Source of the DNA: an uncultured Saprospiraceae bacterium
Lineage (GTDB): Bacteria; Bacteroidota; Bacteroidia; Chitinophagales; Saprospiraceae
Assembly (NCBI GenBank): GCA_937928045.1
Contig: CALFWO010000020.1
Location: 118,692 to 182,691 of the forward strand
DNA length: 64,000 bases
Direction of reading: 5' to 3'
The translations under genes were made by a program, and so were the position numbers. A model generated the notes under the pieces. The model saw nothing but the letters and a program-made list of their open reading frames with translations. It was not told the DNA's origin and did no database searches. Positions 17,602 through 27,058 of this stretch are shown here, one piece after another (positions within the stretch are counted from its first letter, which is position 1; each line of letters starts with the position of its first letter).

Positions 17602-18645
17602 ATGGAAGGATATCAATCTACGAAAAATGCGGTAGGCATAATTGGTTCAGGAAGCTTCGGAACAGCAATAGCAAACCTTATTGCTGTAAATAATCCAGTC
17701 CTACTCTTTTCAAGAAACAAATTGCTTGTTGAGCAGATCAATACTAGTCACATCCACTTAAATCAGCCGCTAAACGCTAATATCACTGCCACTAATGACT
17801 TGGCCCAAGTAGGTGCGTCGTGTAATCTCATTTTTCCGGTTGTCCCTTCTGAATCGTTTCGAAGTATGATGAAATCACTATCTCCTCATGTCGGTCCATC
17901 ACACATATTGATCCACGGGACGAAAGGTTTTGATATTACTAAAGATTTGAATGCTGTTGACAAACTTGGATTAAAAGATGTCTTTACCATGAGTGAGGTT
18001 ATCCTTCAAGAATCATCTGTGGTAAGAATCGGTTGCTTATCAGGCCCAAACCTGAGTAAGGAAATCATGGAAGGCCAACCTACGGCAACTTTAGTGGCCA
18101 GTCATTTTTCTGAAGTTGTTAAAATTGGTCAACGCGTATTGAATTCTAAAAGATTTCATGTTTTTGGATCTCGAGAATTGTTAGGTGCAGAATTGGCTGG
18201 AGCGTTAAAAAATGCGATTGCATTAGGTTCGGGATTATTGGGTGGAAAAGGATTGGGAAAAAACATTCAAGCGATGTTGATCACTCGAGGACTGAATGAA
18301 ATGGTACGCATTGGAGAGGCCTTGGGCGCAAGCAGCAAAGCATTTATTGGGACCGCGGGAATTGGAGATTTAATTGCTACGAGCACTTCCAAAGACAGCC
18401 GGAATTATACTTTTGGCTATAATTTCGCGCAAGGAAAAAGTCTTGAAGAGATCAAATCAAGTATGCCTGAATTAGCTGAGGGTGTTCGTACAATAAAAGT
18501 AATGAAGTGTATTGGTGATACCTTAAAACTAAGATTACCAATTACCAGAATGCTATTCGAAGTTGTTTACAATGGATATGATTTCGATAAGGCCTTAGAG
18601 TACTTGATGCAATTTCCATACAATGTTGATGTAGATTTCATTTAG
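17602..18645 (+). CDS. gpsA: Glycerol-3-phosphate dehydrogenase [NAD(P)+]
   Basis: A 347-residue cytoplasmic enzyme that reduces dihydroxyacetone phosphate to sn-glycerol-3-phosphate for phospholipid synthesis. The nucleotide-binding loop is GIIGSGSFGTAIANL (13-27); LSGPNLSKEI and the active-site lysine in ELAGALKNAIALGSGL are typical, as is FIGTAGIGDLIATSTSKDSRN further on. Slightly longer than E. coli GpsA. It appears monocistronic; downstream is a 446-base gap. Confidence 0.96.
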   Translation: MEGYQSTKNAVGIIGSGSFGTAIANLIAVNNPVLLFSRNKLLVEQINTSHIHLNQPLNANITATNDLAQVGASCNLIFPVVPSESFRSMMKSLSPHVGPSHILIHGTKGFDITKDLNAVDKLGLKDVFTMSEVILQESSVVRIGCLSGPNLSKEIMEGQPTATLVASHFSEVVKIGQRVLNSKRFHVFGSRELLGAELAGALKNAIALGSGLLGGKGLGKNIQAMLITRGLNEMVRIGEALGASSKAFIGTAGIGDLIATSTSKDSRNYTFGYNFAQGKSLEEIKSSMPELAEGVRTIKVMKCIGDTLKLRLPITRMLFEVVYNGYDFDKALEYLMQFPYNVDVDFI

Positions 18646-19091
18646 TCCACATGTAGATTAGCTGAAATAATTAGCAAACCATTATTTGATGTTCTTTTCA
18701 TGCACTATCTGGGTTTAGAAATACATTTTGCTCGGTAGATATCATTTTTCCAAAAAATGATCAAATATTTTACTTTTCAAAAAGGTCTATTTGCCATATA
18801 AAAAACAACTAAAGGGGCTAACTCCAAATTATCGTTCTGTCCATTCGTAATAATCCATCTTTGGGGATTTCCCATAAAAGACTTGCATTCAAATCACTTT
18901 TTTAGAACATCAGTTTGGCATTAAAAAAAAAGTAATTCAAGGTTAACTCTATATTAATTCTCACCCCCGCCTCAATCATTATTTAATATATCCTTAAACC
19001 AACCGTCCAAATCGGATAACAGACCACCCATATCTTTGCAATAAACAAATGAGAAAGTAATTAACACAACCAAAAGAAAAATTAAGAACTA
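18646..19091. other. 446-bp intergenic region, upstream of the lipoprotein / TonB receptor pair
   Basis: No coding frame is convincing here. It holds a 9-bp AT-rich hairpin at 18741-18761 (ATCATTTTT with AAAAATGAT, 3-nt loop), which lacks a T tract and is a weak candidate for the gpsA transcript end, and a good -7 element at 19031-19038. The remainder looks like an AT-rich upstream regulatory region without a recognisable motif. Confidence 0.5.
19031..19038 (+). promoter_or_regulatory. -7 promoter element TANNTTTG before the beta-helix lipoprotein gene
   Basis: TATCTTTG fits the Bacteroidota -7 consensus exactly, 53 bases upstream of the ATG at 19092. A matching -33 TTTG is not evident. Confidence 0.5.
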
Positions 19092-20501
19092 ATGAAAATT
19101 TTAAGATTATCTATTCTTCTCCTAGTTTTTGGACTTTTCCTTACATCATGTTCTAATGATGAATGTCCGGATGTTCCTTGTCCTGCAGGATTTACTTGCG
19201 ACAATGGTACTTGTATTGACAACTGTGAAGGTGTTATTTGTGACGAAGGATTTTCCTGTAACAATGGAGTTTGTATATCAAATGGGACAGACATGACGGT
19301 AACTGGATTTATAACGGAAGATGCAACATGGACAGCTGATAGATTTTGGATCTTAGATGGTAAAGTTATCGTTGAGGATGGAGTCACACTTACCATTGAA
19401 CCTGGTACAATAATTAAAGCCAAGGAAGGAACAGAGGCTGCCGCTGCTGCACTTGTTGTTGCAAGAGGTGGTAAACTTATGGCAGACGGTACAGCTGATA
19501 ACCCAATCATATTTACATCAGTTCTTGATAATATTGAGCTAGGAGAAAAATTTGGTACCAACCTTGGCAATTTAGATAATGAAAAATGGGGAGGAGTTGT
19601 ACTTCTTGGTAACGCTAAAATCTCAGCAAAGGATGGAGATACTGAGGCTAATATTGAAGGTGTTCCTGTAACTGATAGCTATGGAAAATATGGAGGCGAT
19701 GATGACACAGATAATTCTGGTGTTCTTAGATACCTCTCAATTAGACATGGTGGGGTTACAATTGGATCCGGAAACGAATTGAATGGTTTGACATTAGGAG
19801 GAGTTGGTAACGGAACAGTATTGGAAAATATTGAAGTGGTCGCTAACCTTGATGATGGCGTTGAATTCTTTGGAGGATCAGTAAATGCTAAAAACATCAT
19901 TGTGGCTTGGCAAGGAGATGATGGAATTGATATTGATATGAACTACTCTGGAAAGATTGACAACTTCGCAGTATTCCACGGAGGATCTGATACTGATGAA
20001 GCACTAGAAATCGATGGTCCTGAAGGATCTACTTATACAGATGGTTTATTCGAATTGGGCTTTGGAACATTAGTAGCACTTGATACTGAAAAGACTTCAG
20101 GGGCAGATATAAAATCAAGAGCTCAGGGAAATATCATGAACTGTGTATGGAAAGGATATGACAACTATATAGAAATAAGAGCCTCTTATAATGATGATTG
20201 TTCTGACAAATTAGATTCATGGAGTAACATCGGTACAGGCGCTTTAGTAGTATCTCAATCAGAATTGGTTTCAGCAAGCGCTACTGCTGCTGATGTTGCC
20301 TCAGTATATGTGGATGGCGATGACGCAGTTCAATTGGCTTGCTATGCAGCAGCTGGAGAAAGTGATGCCAAAGAAATGGTTGCTGACAATATGATTGCTA
20401 CAAATGGAAACGCAGTAGTACAAACGGCTACAAAAGGTGCGAACCTTTCAGTTTTTGAAAATTGGACCTGGTGTTCTAACGAAGGTCTTCTTAATCAATA
20501 A
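19092..20501 (+). CDS. Lipoprotein with cysteine-rich repeats and right-handed beta-helix
   Basis: A 469-residue lipoprotein (lipobox LTSC, Cys20). Residues 20-62 contain two EGF/EB-like units of the form C-PAGFTCDNGTC and C-DEGFSCNNGVC, forming a disulphide-rich stalk. The rest (about 70-465) is rich in beta-helix-like rungs such as VIVEDGVTLTIEPGTIIKAK and LRYLSIRHGG, resembling pectate-lyase-like or polymorphic-outer-membrane-type helices. Homologues are often mislabelled multidrug transporter; there are no membrane helices here. It is followed, across a strong hairpin, by a TonB receptor, so it is probably its cell-surface binding partner, playing the part that SusD plays elsewhere. Ligand unknown. 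Confidence 0.85.
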   Translation: MKILRLSILLLVFGLFLTSCSNDECPDVPCPAGFTCDNGTCIDNCEGVICDEGFSCNNGVCISNGTDMTVTGFITEDATWTADRFWILDGKVIVEDGVTLTIEPGTIIKAKEGTEAAAAALVVARGGKLMADGTADNPIIFTSVLDNIELGEKFGTNLGNLDNEKWGGVVLLGNAKISAKDGDTEANIEGVPVTDSYGKYGGDDDTDNSGVLRYLSIRHGGVTIGSGNELNGLTLGGVGNGTVLENIEVVANLDDGVEFFGGSVNAKNIIVAWQGDDGIDIDMNYSGKIDNFAVFHGGSDTDEALEIDGPEGSTYTDGLFELGFGTLVALDTEKTSGADIKSRAQGNIMNCVWKGYDNYIEIRASYNDDCSDKLDSWSNIGTGALVVSQSELVSASATAADVASVYVDGDDAVQLACYAAAGESDAKEMVADNMIATNGNAVVQTATKGANLSVFENWTWCSNEGLLNQ

Positions 20502-20515
20502 AAAATTTAACGGTC

Positions 20516-20548
20516 TTCTTGAATCGCATGAAATATGCGATTCAAGAA
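20516..20548 (+). promoter_or_regulatory. Intercistronic hairpin between lipoprotein and TonB receptor genes
   Basis: A perfect 14-bp stem (20516-20529 with 20535-20548) and 5-nt loop lie 15 bases after the lipoprotein stop and 19 bases before the receptor ATG. There is no T tract, so it is not a classical terminator; it most likely stabilises the upstream message or sets the ratio of the two proteins. Confidence 0.75.
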
Positions 20549-20566
20549 ATATTTAAAATCAACGCA

Positions 20567-23392
20567 ATGTCTAAATTTAAATTAATCTTTGGTTTCCTTT
20601 TGGTCCTATTTTTCGGACAAGGAATCCAAGCTCAAAACGCAACGTTTCGCGGTCAAATGATTGACCAAGAAACTACAGAACCTGTACCATTTGCCAATAT
20701 TTATATTGAAGAATTAGGTACAGGAGACGTAAGTGATCTAGATGGCTTCTTTTCATTTGATTTAGAGCCGGGTACTTACAACATCGTTTTTTCCTATGTA
20801 GGTTATAACGATTACAAATTAAAGGATCTTGTTTTGGCTCCTGGAGCAGAAGAAGTGATGACCATCCAAATGGGAGTTGGAATTGAATTGGACGAAGTTG
20901 TAGTGACAGCTGAGGAAACAAGAAGTTCTATTGTTGGAATCACTACCCTTAGAAACAAAGCCAATCAAATGTTGGATGCCATTCCTGCAGAGCTTATCAA
21001 GCAAGCTGGAGATGGAGATGCAGGTGAAGCAATCAAGCGTGTTTCTGGAGTATCGGTAGAAGGTGGAAAACATGTTTTTGTTAGAGGTCTAGGAGATCGT
21101 TACACAAAGACAACTTTGAATGGGATGGATATTCCTGGTTTAGACCCAGATCGTAACTCTGTTGAACTTGACATTTTCCCAACCAACTTGGTCGAAAACA
21201 TTATTGTATACAAAAATTTCACGCCAGACTTGTCAGGTGATTTCACTGGAGGTAATGTAGACATTACGACAAAGTCTTTTCCAGATCGAAAAACAACTGA
21301 TCTTTCGGTTTCTTTGGGATTCAATCCTAGCATGCACTTCAACAGCAATTTTGTTGGATACCAAGGAGGTCAAACTGACTTTTTAGGATTTGATGATGGT
21401 GGAAGAGCATTGCCTTTTCACCCATTGACAAAAATCATTGATCCATCGCAGACTACTGGTCCAGAATTATTCAATATAACAAACTCTTTTTCTAAGACCA
21501 TGTCTGCACAAAGAGTTGGAAATGGAATGAACACAGGATTTGGATTTTCTACTGGAAACCAAATCAACAAGCAAGATCTTACTATTGGATACAACCTTAG
21601 TTTGAGCTATAAAAACAACAGTACTTTCTACGAAGGTAATCAGTACAATCTGGCTAGATACAGTAATGATGCTGATGATTTTAATTTGGAGCAAACACAA
21701 ACTGGATATGGTGACGTAGGGCAGAATGATGTTTTCTGGTCAGCTATGGCCGGAGCAGCTGTAAAGTGGAAGCAACATAAATTTACTTTGAATGCTTTAA
21801 GATTGCAAAATGGAACTAGAAGTGCTGCTGAGATTACAACGATCAATGGATTTGAAAATCCTGCTACATTGTTGAAAGACAACTTAGAATATGCACAAAG
21901 AGAAGTTACCAATTTCTTATTGAAAGGAAGTCATGCATTAAGTGAAGGAAAACATAAAATTGACTGGTCACTCTCCCCTACTATTATTCAAGTGGACGAG
22001 CCAGACATTCGTTTTTCCGCTTGGGAAAGATTACCAGACGGCACCTTACAACAAGCACCTGCAGTAGGTGCCATTACCTCAAGAACTTTTAGAAATTTAG
22101 AAGAGCAATCCCTCGCTGGAAAGGCGAACTATACTCTGGAGTTTGACCAGTGGTCAGATTTAGAAAGTAAATTTAAGTTTGGTGTTGCTGCTACAAGAAA
22201 AATGAGAACTTTTGATATTCAGAATTACTTAGTTCGAGTAAGAAATCAAGGATCACTTGATCTTAATGGAAATCCTGATGCACTTTTCGCTACTGAAAAT
22301 ATCTTGAACAGTGATGATGAAGCCGGAACATTCATCAAAGGAAATTTCCAACCTTCAAATAACTTTGAAGCAACTGCTCAAGTTTTAGCAGCATACGTTA
22401 TGAATGAACTTCCGATTACTTCGAAGCTTAATATGATCTATGGAGTAAGATTGGAAAAAGCAGATAACTACTATACTGGAGAAAATAACCAAGGTAATAT
22501 TGAGTACAACAATGAAAAAGTGTTGGATGATTTAGACTTACTTCCATCGCTTAACCTTGTTTATAAGTTGAAAGAGAAAATGAACTTAAGAGGTTCTTAC
22601 TCTAGAACTTTAGCTAGACCTTCTTTCAAAGAAAAGTCTATTGCACAAATCCAAGATAGAATTAGTGGAATTGTATTCAATGGTAACATTGATTTAGTTT
22701 CAACAAATATTGATAACGCAGATATCAGATGGGAAGCTTTTGGTAAAAAAGGTCAGTCGGTATCAGTAAGTAGTTTTTACAAAGCGTTTAAAAATCCGAT
22801 TGAATTGGTAATATTTGATGCTACTGCGCCAGATAACTTTCAGCCGGTAAATGTTGGAAATGCATCCGTTCTTGGATTAGAGTTCGAGGGAAGAAAGAAT
22901 TTAGATTTCATTTCTCCTAGGTTAAATGGATTCTCTATAGCAACCAACATCACTGTGGTAAAGTCGCAGGTAGAAATGAAAGAGCAAGAATATGAAGCTC
23001 GTAAATTAGCTGCTAGAACTGGTCAAACAATTGAAAAAACAAGAGCAATGGTTGGACAAAGTCCATTTATTGTTAACGCAAGCATGGCTTACAAATCTTT
23101 GGAAAAAGGATGGGAAGCAAATTTGAGTTACAATGTTCAAGGTGAAAGATTGGCTGTAGCAGGAATTGGATACAATCCTGACATTTTTGAGAAGCCGTTC
23201 CACTCTTTGAATTTCAAAGCTGGAAAGTCTTTTGGTAAAGATGATCGAATGAAAGCATCACTTGCTGTAGGAAACATTCTAGGGAGCAAAAGACATCGAG
23301 TATACAATGGATACAATACAGAATCAACGACATTCCAATTATTTGATCCAGGAAGAATATTTAATCTAGGTTTTTCATATAAGTTAAACTAA
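20567..23392 (+). CDS. TonB-dependent receptor with CarboxypepD_reg domain
   Basis: I start at the ATG at 20567, giving a good signal peptide (MSKFKLIFGFLLVLFFGQG, then IQAQ); the longer TTG-started frame would run through the intercistronic hairpin. Product 941 residues: CarboxypepD_reg domain (about 23-110), plug (about 120-240, with KRVSGVSVEGGKHVFVRGLG and LNGMDIPGLDPDRN motifs) and a barrel ending FNLGFSYKLN. This plug signature marks a widespread Bacteroidota receptor group distinct from SusC. It is paired with the beta-helix lipoprotein upstream and ends in a strong terminator, so the two form a complete transcription unit. Transported substrate unknown. Confidence 0.9.
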   Translation: MSKFKLIFGFLLVLFFGQGIQAQNATFRGQMIDQETTEPVPFANIYIEELGTGDVSDLDGFFSFDLEPGTYNIVFSYVGYNDYKLKDLVLAPGAEEVMTIQMGVGIELDEVVVTAEETRSSIVGITTLRNKANQMLDAIPAELIKQAGDGDAGEAIKRVSGVSVEGGKHVFVRGLGDRYTKTTLNGMDIPGLDPDRNSVELDIFPTNLVENIIVYKNFTPDLSGDFTGGNVDITTKSFPDRKTTDLSVSLGFNPSMHFNSNFVGYQGGQTDFLGFDDGGRALPFHPLTKIIDPSQTTGPELFNITNSFSKTMSAQRVGNGMNTGFGFSTGNQINKQDLTIGYNLSLSYKNNSTFYEGNQYNLARYSNDADDFNLEQTQTGYGDVGQNDVFWSAMAGAAVKWKQHKFTLNALRLQNGTRSAAEITTINGFENPATLLKDNLEYAQREVTNFLLKGSHALSEGKHKIDWSLSPTIIQVDEPDIRFSAWERLPDGTLQQAPAVGAITSRTFRNLEEQSLAGKANYTLEFDQWSDLESKFKFGVAATRKMRTFDIQNYLVRVRNQGSLDLNGNPDALFATENILNSDDEAGTFIKGNFQPSNNFEATAQVLAAYVMNELPITSKLNMIYGVRLEKADNYYTGENNQGNIEYNNEKVLDDLDLLPSLNLVYKLKEKMNLRGSYSRTLARPSFKEKSIAQIQDRISGIVFNGNIDLVSTNIDNADIRWEAFGKKGQSVSVSSFYKAFKNPIELVIFDATAPDNFQPVNVGNASVLGLEFEGRKNLDFISPRLNGFSIATNITVVKSQVEMKEQEYEARKLAARTGQTIEKTRAMVGQSPFIVNASMAYKSLEKGWEANLSYNVQGERLAVAGIGYNPDIFEKPFHSLNFKAGKSFGKDDRMKASLAVGNILGSKRHRVYNGYNTESTTFQLFDPGRIFNLGFSYKLN

Positions 23393-23431
23393 GAACACGC
23401 CTTATTTAAGAATTAGACACCGTTGATTTAC

Positions 23432-23470
23432 ATCCCTAGCTACATTAAATTGTAGCTGGGGATTTTTTTT
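23432..23470 (+). terminator. Intrinsic terminator of the receptor operon
   Basis: A 12-bp stem (23432-23443 with 23452-23463, one G-T pair), 8-nt loop and a run of eight T residues, 40 bases after the receptor stop. Confidence 0.93.
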
Positions 23471-23545
23471 GCTGCGTCTTGCAACCCTTTAATTTCGATC
23501 TTGTCATTTAATAAAACCAATTCAACAACCTTTTAACTCTTTATC

Positions 23546-24256
23546 ATGTCGAAATTCAACTTAGTGGTAATCATTGCCTTTCTTTTTGCTAATCTTTCTC
23601 AGGCTCAATATTGGGGATCAGGAATATCAAGCGAAGGTCCTGACGTTACAAAAACCATAGACCTTCCTGATTTTACTGGAATTAAAACCAGCAACAGTGG
23701 AAATATAACCATTACTCGAGGAAAGCAATCTTTTGAAGTGACTGCTGCAAAAAATATAATTGACAACCTTGATCTCGAAGTAAAAAATAATGTTTTACAC
23801 ATCGGGTTCAAGAAATCCGTGAAACGAATAAAGACATTAAATTTCAATATCAGTATTCCGTCTATCCATGAGTTGGTAATGACCGGTTCTGGAAATCTTC
23901 ATGCGAAGGGATTTGAAACTCAAAATGAATTGTATTTGGCGATGACGGGCTCCGGAAACATGAATGTAGACAATGGAGCAAATAATTTGACGGCAAAACT
24001 TTCAGGATCTGGAAATATTAATGTATCCGGCGAAGCAAACCAAGGATCATTTGTTGTTACAGGCTCTGGAAATATCCGAGCCAAAAGTTTAGTAATGTCA
24101 GGGGCTGATGCAAAAGTAACCGGCTCAGGAGGAATTGCAATTGCTTGTAATGAACAATTGAATGCAAATATCACTGGTTCAGGATCTATTGATGTATATG
24201 GTAAACCAAATATCAAATCAAGAGTAACTGGAAGTGGTAAAGTATACGAGCATTAA
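23546..24256 (+). CDS. DUF2807 (head GIN domain) secreted protein
   Basis: A 236-residue exported protein with a signal peptide (1-20, LSQAQ). It belongs to DUF2807, the so-called putative auto-transporter adhesin or head GIN domain family, a right-handed beta-solenoid: the short turn TGSGN or a close variant recurs about every 15-20 residues from 110 to the end (MTGSGNLHAKG, MTGSGNMNVDN, LSGSGNINVSG, VTGSGNIRAKS). Probably periplasmic or surface-located and often up-regulated by envelope stress in this phylum, but its role is unknown. Transcribed separately from the receptor operon. Confidence 0.9.
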   Translation: MSKFNLVVIIAFLFANLSQAQYWGSGISSEGPDVTKTIDLPDFTGIKTSNSGNITITRGKQSFEVTAAKNIIDNLDLEVKNNVLHIGFKKSVKRIKTLNFNISIPSIHELVMTGSGNLHAKGFETQNELYLAMTGSGNMNVDNGANNLTAKLSGSGNINVSGEANQGSFVVTGSGNIRAKSLVMSGADAKVTGSGGIAIACNEQLNANITGSGSIDVYGKPNIKSRVTGSGKVYEH

Positions 24257-24282
24257 AAACCCGATTTAATATTTAAGTTAAC

Positions 24283-24314
24283 AAAAAAGTCCCGATGCTT
24301 GTGAACATCAGGAC
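24283..24314 (-). terminator. Intrinsic terminator, minus strand
   Basis: On the minus strand GTCCTGATG and CATCGGGAC pair over 9 bp with one G-T pair, enclose 8 nt and are followed by six T residues. It would end a transcript from the hairpin-rich region or read-through from the gene at 24613. Confidence 0.75.
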
Positions 24315-24338
24315 TAGAGGAATCTACAATTTCCCTAT

Positions 24339-24378
24339 GAGGTCGTTGCTTTTTAGCGGCGGCCTCTTTTATTTTATT
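24339..24378 (+). terminator. Probable terminator of the DUF2807 gene
   Basis: A 12-bp GC-rich stem with three G-T pairs (24339-24350 with 24355-24366) and a TTTT loop, followed by TTTTATTTTATT. It lies 82 bases after the DUF2807 stop. Confidence 0.6.
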
Positions 24379-24612
24379 GAGCGGAAGTTTGTTGAAGGAG
24401 CGGCCCGAAAGAGTTCGGAACGACAGGTCGAAACTTATTGAAATTTGCTTTTGGAAAATCGAGTTTTCCAAAAGTTGGTTCGCAGGTTACACATTATTAA
24501 ATGGAATATTTTCTTGTTGTAAATATTCACAATAGTAATGAATACAAATTTCAACTAATTTCAACGACTAATCCACTTTTTCGGATCGTCTTTCAACCAA
24601 TCTCAAATTTAT

Positions 24613-25269
24613 TTAATTGACAGACTTCAACTTACTTTTAACCATCTTCACTTTTTCTTTCTGAGCATCCATCAATTTTTGTTGTTCAGCTTGTGCAGCT
24701 TCATTGGTTTCGATCTTTGCTTTTGCCTCTGCAATTTTAGCTTCACATTTTGCAATCTCATCAGTCAAGTTAGACTTTTCCTTTATCAAAGATTTTAGGT
24801 CATTTTCCATTTTTCCCATTGCATCTTCTTCCATCTTGATTTCCTCTTCAATGGCGGCAGTTGAAACTGTTTGACTAAATTCAGTTAAAATTTTATCCCC
24901 TACAGTATATGCCTCAGGATGTGATGCAGAAGTGACATAAGCGCCACCAAGGTCAAACCAAACGGTCAATTCTACGTTTTCACCATTTTGAACCGTTTTA
25001 GAATAAATGTCTACCGTGTTAGCACTCATTCCTTCTACTGTAGCATTGTCAGAAAACAATTCTCCTGACTTCTTATTCATCTTAGTTTTACCTTTGTAAT
25101 CTTTAAGGTATTTTGTCCAAGCGGCATCCACAGCTTTAGATTGTGTTCCTTTTAAAGAAATAGTTAGACTGTTATTACTTCCAAGGCTCATGTTCTTTGT
25201 TCCTTCTGTAACCTGGGAAAAACCAGTTAGCATAAAAAACACAAATGTTACTGTTGCTAAAATTCTCAT
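24613..25269 (-). CDS. Secreted protein with C-terminal coiled coil, unknown function
   Basis: A 218-residue exported protein with a signal peptide (1-18, LTGFSQ). Residues 25-135 form a mixed alpha/beta region with no recognised family (LTISLKGTQSKAVDAAWTKY near 31-50). Residues 140-215 are strongly heptad-like (IEEEIKMEEDAMGKMENDLK onward) and should form a long coiled coil. The protein is probably periplasmic and oligomeric. No enzyme motif is visible. Its neighbours, a hairpin-rich gap and an acyl-CoA carboxylase gene, do not suggest a role. Confidence 0.75.
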   Translation of the reverse strand: MRILATVTFVFFMLTGFSQVTEGTKNMSLGSNNSLTISLKGTQSKAVDAAWTKYLKDYKGKTKMNKKSGELFSDNATVEGMSANTVDIYSKTVQNGENVELTVWFDLGGAYVTSASHPEAYTVGDKILTEFSQTVSTAAIEEEIKMEEDAMGKMENDLKSLIKEKSNLTDEIAKCEAKIAEAKAKIETNEAAQAEQQKLMDAQKEKVKMVKSKLKSVN

Positions 25270-25335
25270 AATTTGGTGTTTACTAATTTAGATAATTAAA
25301 AAAAAACTTAACAAATGGTTTTCTAGAGTAGAATA

Positions 25336-26877
25336 TTAAAGTGGAATATTTCCATGTTTTTTCCTAGGCAATTGATCTACCTTATTTTTCAGCATTGTAA
25401 ATGCTTTTATCAACTTTCTTCGAGATTCAGCAGGATCAATGACTTCATCAATAAAACCTCTTTCCGCCGCCAAATACGGATGTGCAAACTTTTCTGCGTA
25501 TTCGGCTTCCTTTTCTTTTAACTTTTTTGCAGGATCAGATGCTGCCTTGATTTCCTTTTTAAATATAATTTCTGAAGCTCCTTTTGCTCCCATTACTGCA
25601 ATTTCTGCACTTGGCCATGCAAAGTTCATATCTGCACCAATGTGTTTCGAATTCATTACATCGTAAGCTCCTCCATATGCTTTTCTGGTAATTAAGGTTA
25701 CTCTTGGCACTACTGCCTCGCTAAAAGCATACAATAACTTCGCCCCATTGGTTATGATTCCACTCCACTCTTGATCAGTACCCGGCAGAAATCCAGGGAC
25801 ATCAACTAAAACTAAAAGAGGAATATTGAAGCAATCACAAAAGCGAACAAAACGAGCGCCTTTTCTACTACTATCCACATCCAAAACTCCAGCCAAACTT
25901 GCTGGTTGATTGGCCACTATCCCAACGGACCTTCCTGCTATTCTAGCGAATCCGACTACTATATTTTCAGCAAAAGATTTATGCACTTCATAAAAAGAAT
26001 CAGTATCCATAATACCTGCGATTACCTTTCTCATGTCATAAGGCTGGTTGGCATTCGCTGGAACAATATCTTTTAAAACTGGACGATATTCCTCTCCCAA
26101 ATCGTAGGCTAAGGTTTCTGGAGTTGATTCACAATTCTGCGGCAAATAAGACAACAGCTTTTTCAATTGCATGATACAGTCTAAATCATTTTGCGCTGTC
26201 AAGTGTGTAACTCCAGACTTAGAGGCATGGGTCATAGCACCACCCAACTCTTCTGCTGAAACTTCTTCATTTGTTACCGTTTTAACCACGTTAGGCCCAG
26301 TTACAAACATGTATGAACTTTGTTCTACCATAATGGTAAAATCTGTCATTGCTGGGGAATAAACGGCCCCTCCTGCACAAGGGCCCATAATGGCTGAAAT
26401 CTGCGGGATTACTCCTGAGGCACGCACATTTCTGTAAAAAATGTCCGCGTATCCGCCAAGTGATTTGACTCCTTCTTGAATTCTTGCCCCTCCAGAATCA
26501 TTCAAGCCTATCAAAGGAGCACCATTTTTAAGAGCTAGGTCCATCAGCTTACAAATCTTTTCGGCATGGGTTTCACTCAATGATCCACCGAATACTGTAA
26601 AGTCTTGAGCAAAAACATAAATCAGTCTATTGTTTACGGTTCCGTAACCAGTGATTACACCGTCACCATAGAATCTGGTTTTTTCCATCCCAAAATCTGA
26701 TGATCGATGTCTTACCAACTGGCCTATTTCCTCAAAAGAATCCGGATCTAAAAGTAAAAGCACACGTTCGCGAGCTGTGAGTTTACCTTTTGCATGTTGT
26801 TTTTCTATTCTACTAGCGCCCCCACCCATTTCGGCTTCTCTTTTCAGCTCACCCAGTTTTTGCAATTTTTCTTTCAT
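25336..26877 (-). CDS. Acyl-CoA carboxylase carboxyltransferase subunit (propionyl-CoA type)
   Basis: A 513-residue carboxyltransferase of the crotonase fold that moves CO2 from biotin to acyl-CoA, most likely propionyl-CoA to give methylmalonyl-CoA. Two oxyanion-type regions are visible: [19 protein letters not shown] with [17 protein letters not shown] in the N-terminal half, and [17 protein letters not shown] with [15 protein letters not shown] in the C-terminal half. The C terminus KKHGNIPL is typical of PccB/MmdA proteins. The biotin-carboxylase and biotin-carrier subunits are not next to it. PccB is the best label, but acetyl-CoA as substrate cannot be excluded. Confidence 0.9.
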   Translation of the reverse strand: MKEKLQKLGELKREAEMGGGASRIEKQHAKGKLTARERVLLLLDPDSFEEIGQLVRHRSSDFGMEKTRFYGDGVITGYGTVNNRLIYVFAQDFTVFGGSLSETHAEKICKLMDLALKNGAPLIGLNDSGGARIQEGVKSLGGYADIFYRNVRASGVIPQISAIMGPCAGGAVYSPAMTDFTIMVEQSSYMFVTGPNVVKTVTNEEVSAEELGGAMTHASKSGVTHLTAQNDLDCIMQLKKLLSYLPQNCESTPETLAYDLGEEYRPVLKDIVPANANQPYDMRKVIAGIMDTDSFYEVHKSFAENIVVGFARIAGRSVGIVANQPASLAGVLDVDSSRKGARFVRFCDCFNIPLLVLVDVPGFLPGTDQEWSGIITNGAKLLYAFSEAVVPRVTLITRKAYGGAYDVMNSKHIGADMNFAWPSAEIAVMGAKGASEIIFKKEIKAASDPAKKLKEKEAEYAEKFAHPYLAAERGFIDEVIDPAESRRKLIKAFTMLKNKVDQLPRKKHGNIPL

Positions 26878-27058
26878 ATTTCTAAATCTAACTAACTAAT
26901 TCAGCGCATAAAAGTATCGAAATTATGGCAGGTCTCCAGTAAGAAAAAGGTCTTCACAATAAAATATTGCGAATTTTCTATCAAACCAAAATATTCTTTA
27001 AAAATACAGAACATCCAATGTCTAAATGTGGTAATTTTACCTATTCAAATCGAAAAAA

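Larger units (their letters stand above)
24257..24612. other. Hairpin-rich non-coding region, candidate small RNA on minus strand
   Basis: This 356-base gap between convergent genes contains four hairpins within 190 bases: 24289-24314, 24339-24366, 24405-24418 (CCGAA-AGAG-TTCGG) and 24448-24474 (11 bp perfect, 5-nt loop). The first is a good minus-strand terminator and the second a reasonable plus-strand terminator. The whole could encode a roughly 200-nt RNA read on the minus strand ending at about 24283. A 72-codon minus-strand frame crosses all four hairpins and is not believable as a gene. No Rfam family is recognised. Confidence 0.4.

Noticed and set aside
20519..20566. Longer N terminus of the TonB receptor from a TTG.
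   Set aside because: It passes through the perfect hairpin and removes the signal peptide from the N terminus.
24253..24471. 72-codon minus-strand frame across the hairpin-rich gap.
   Set aside because: It runs through all four hairpins, including the minus-strand terminator and lacks any recognisable domain; structured non-coding sequence explains it better.
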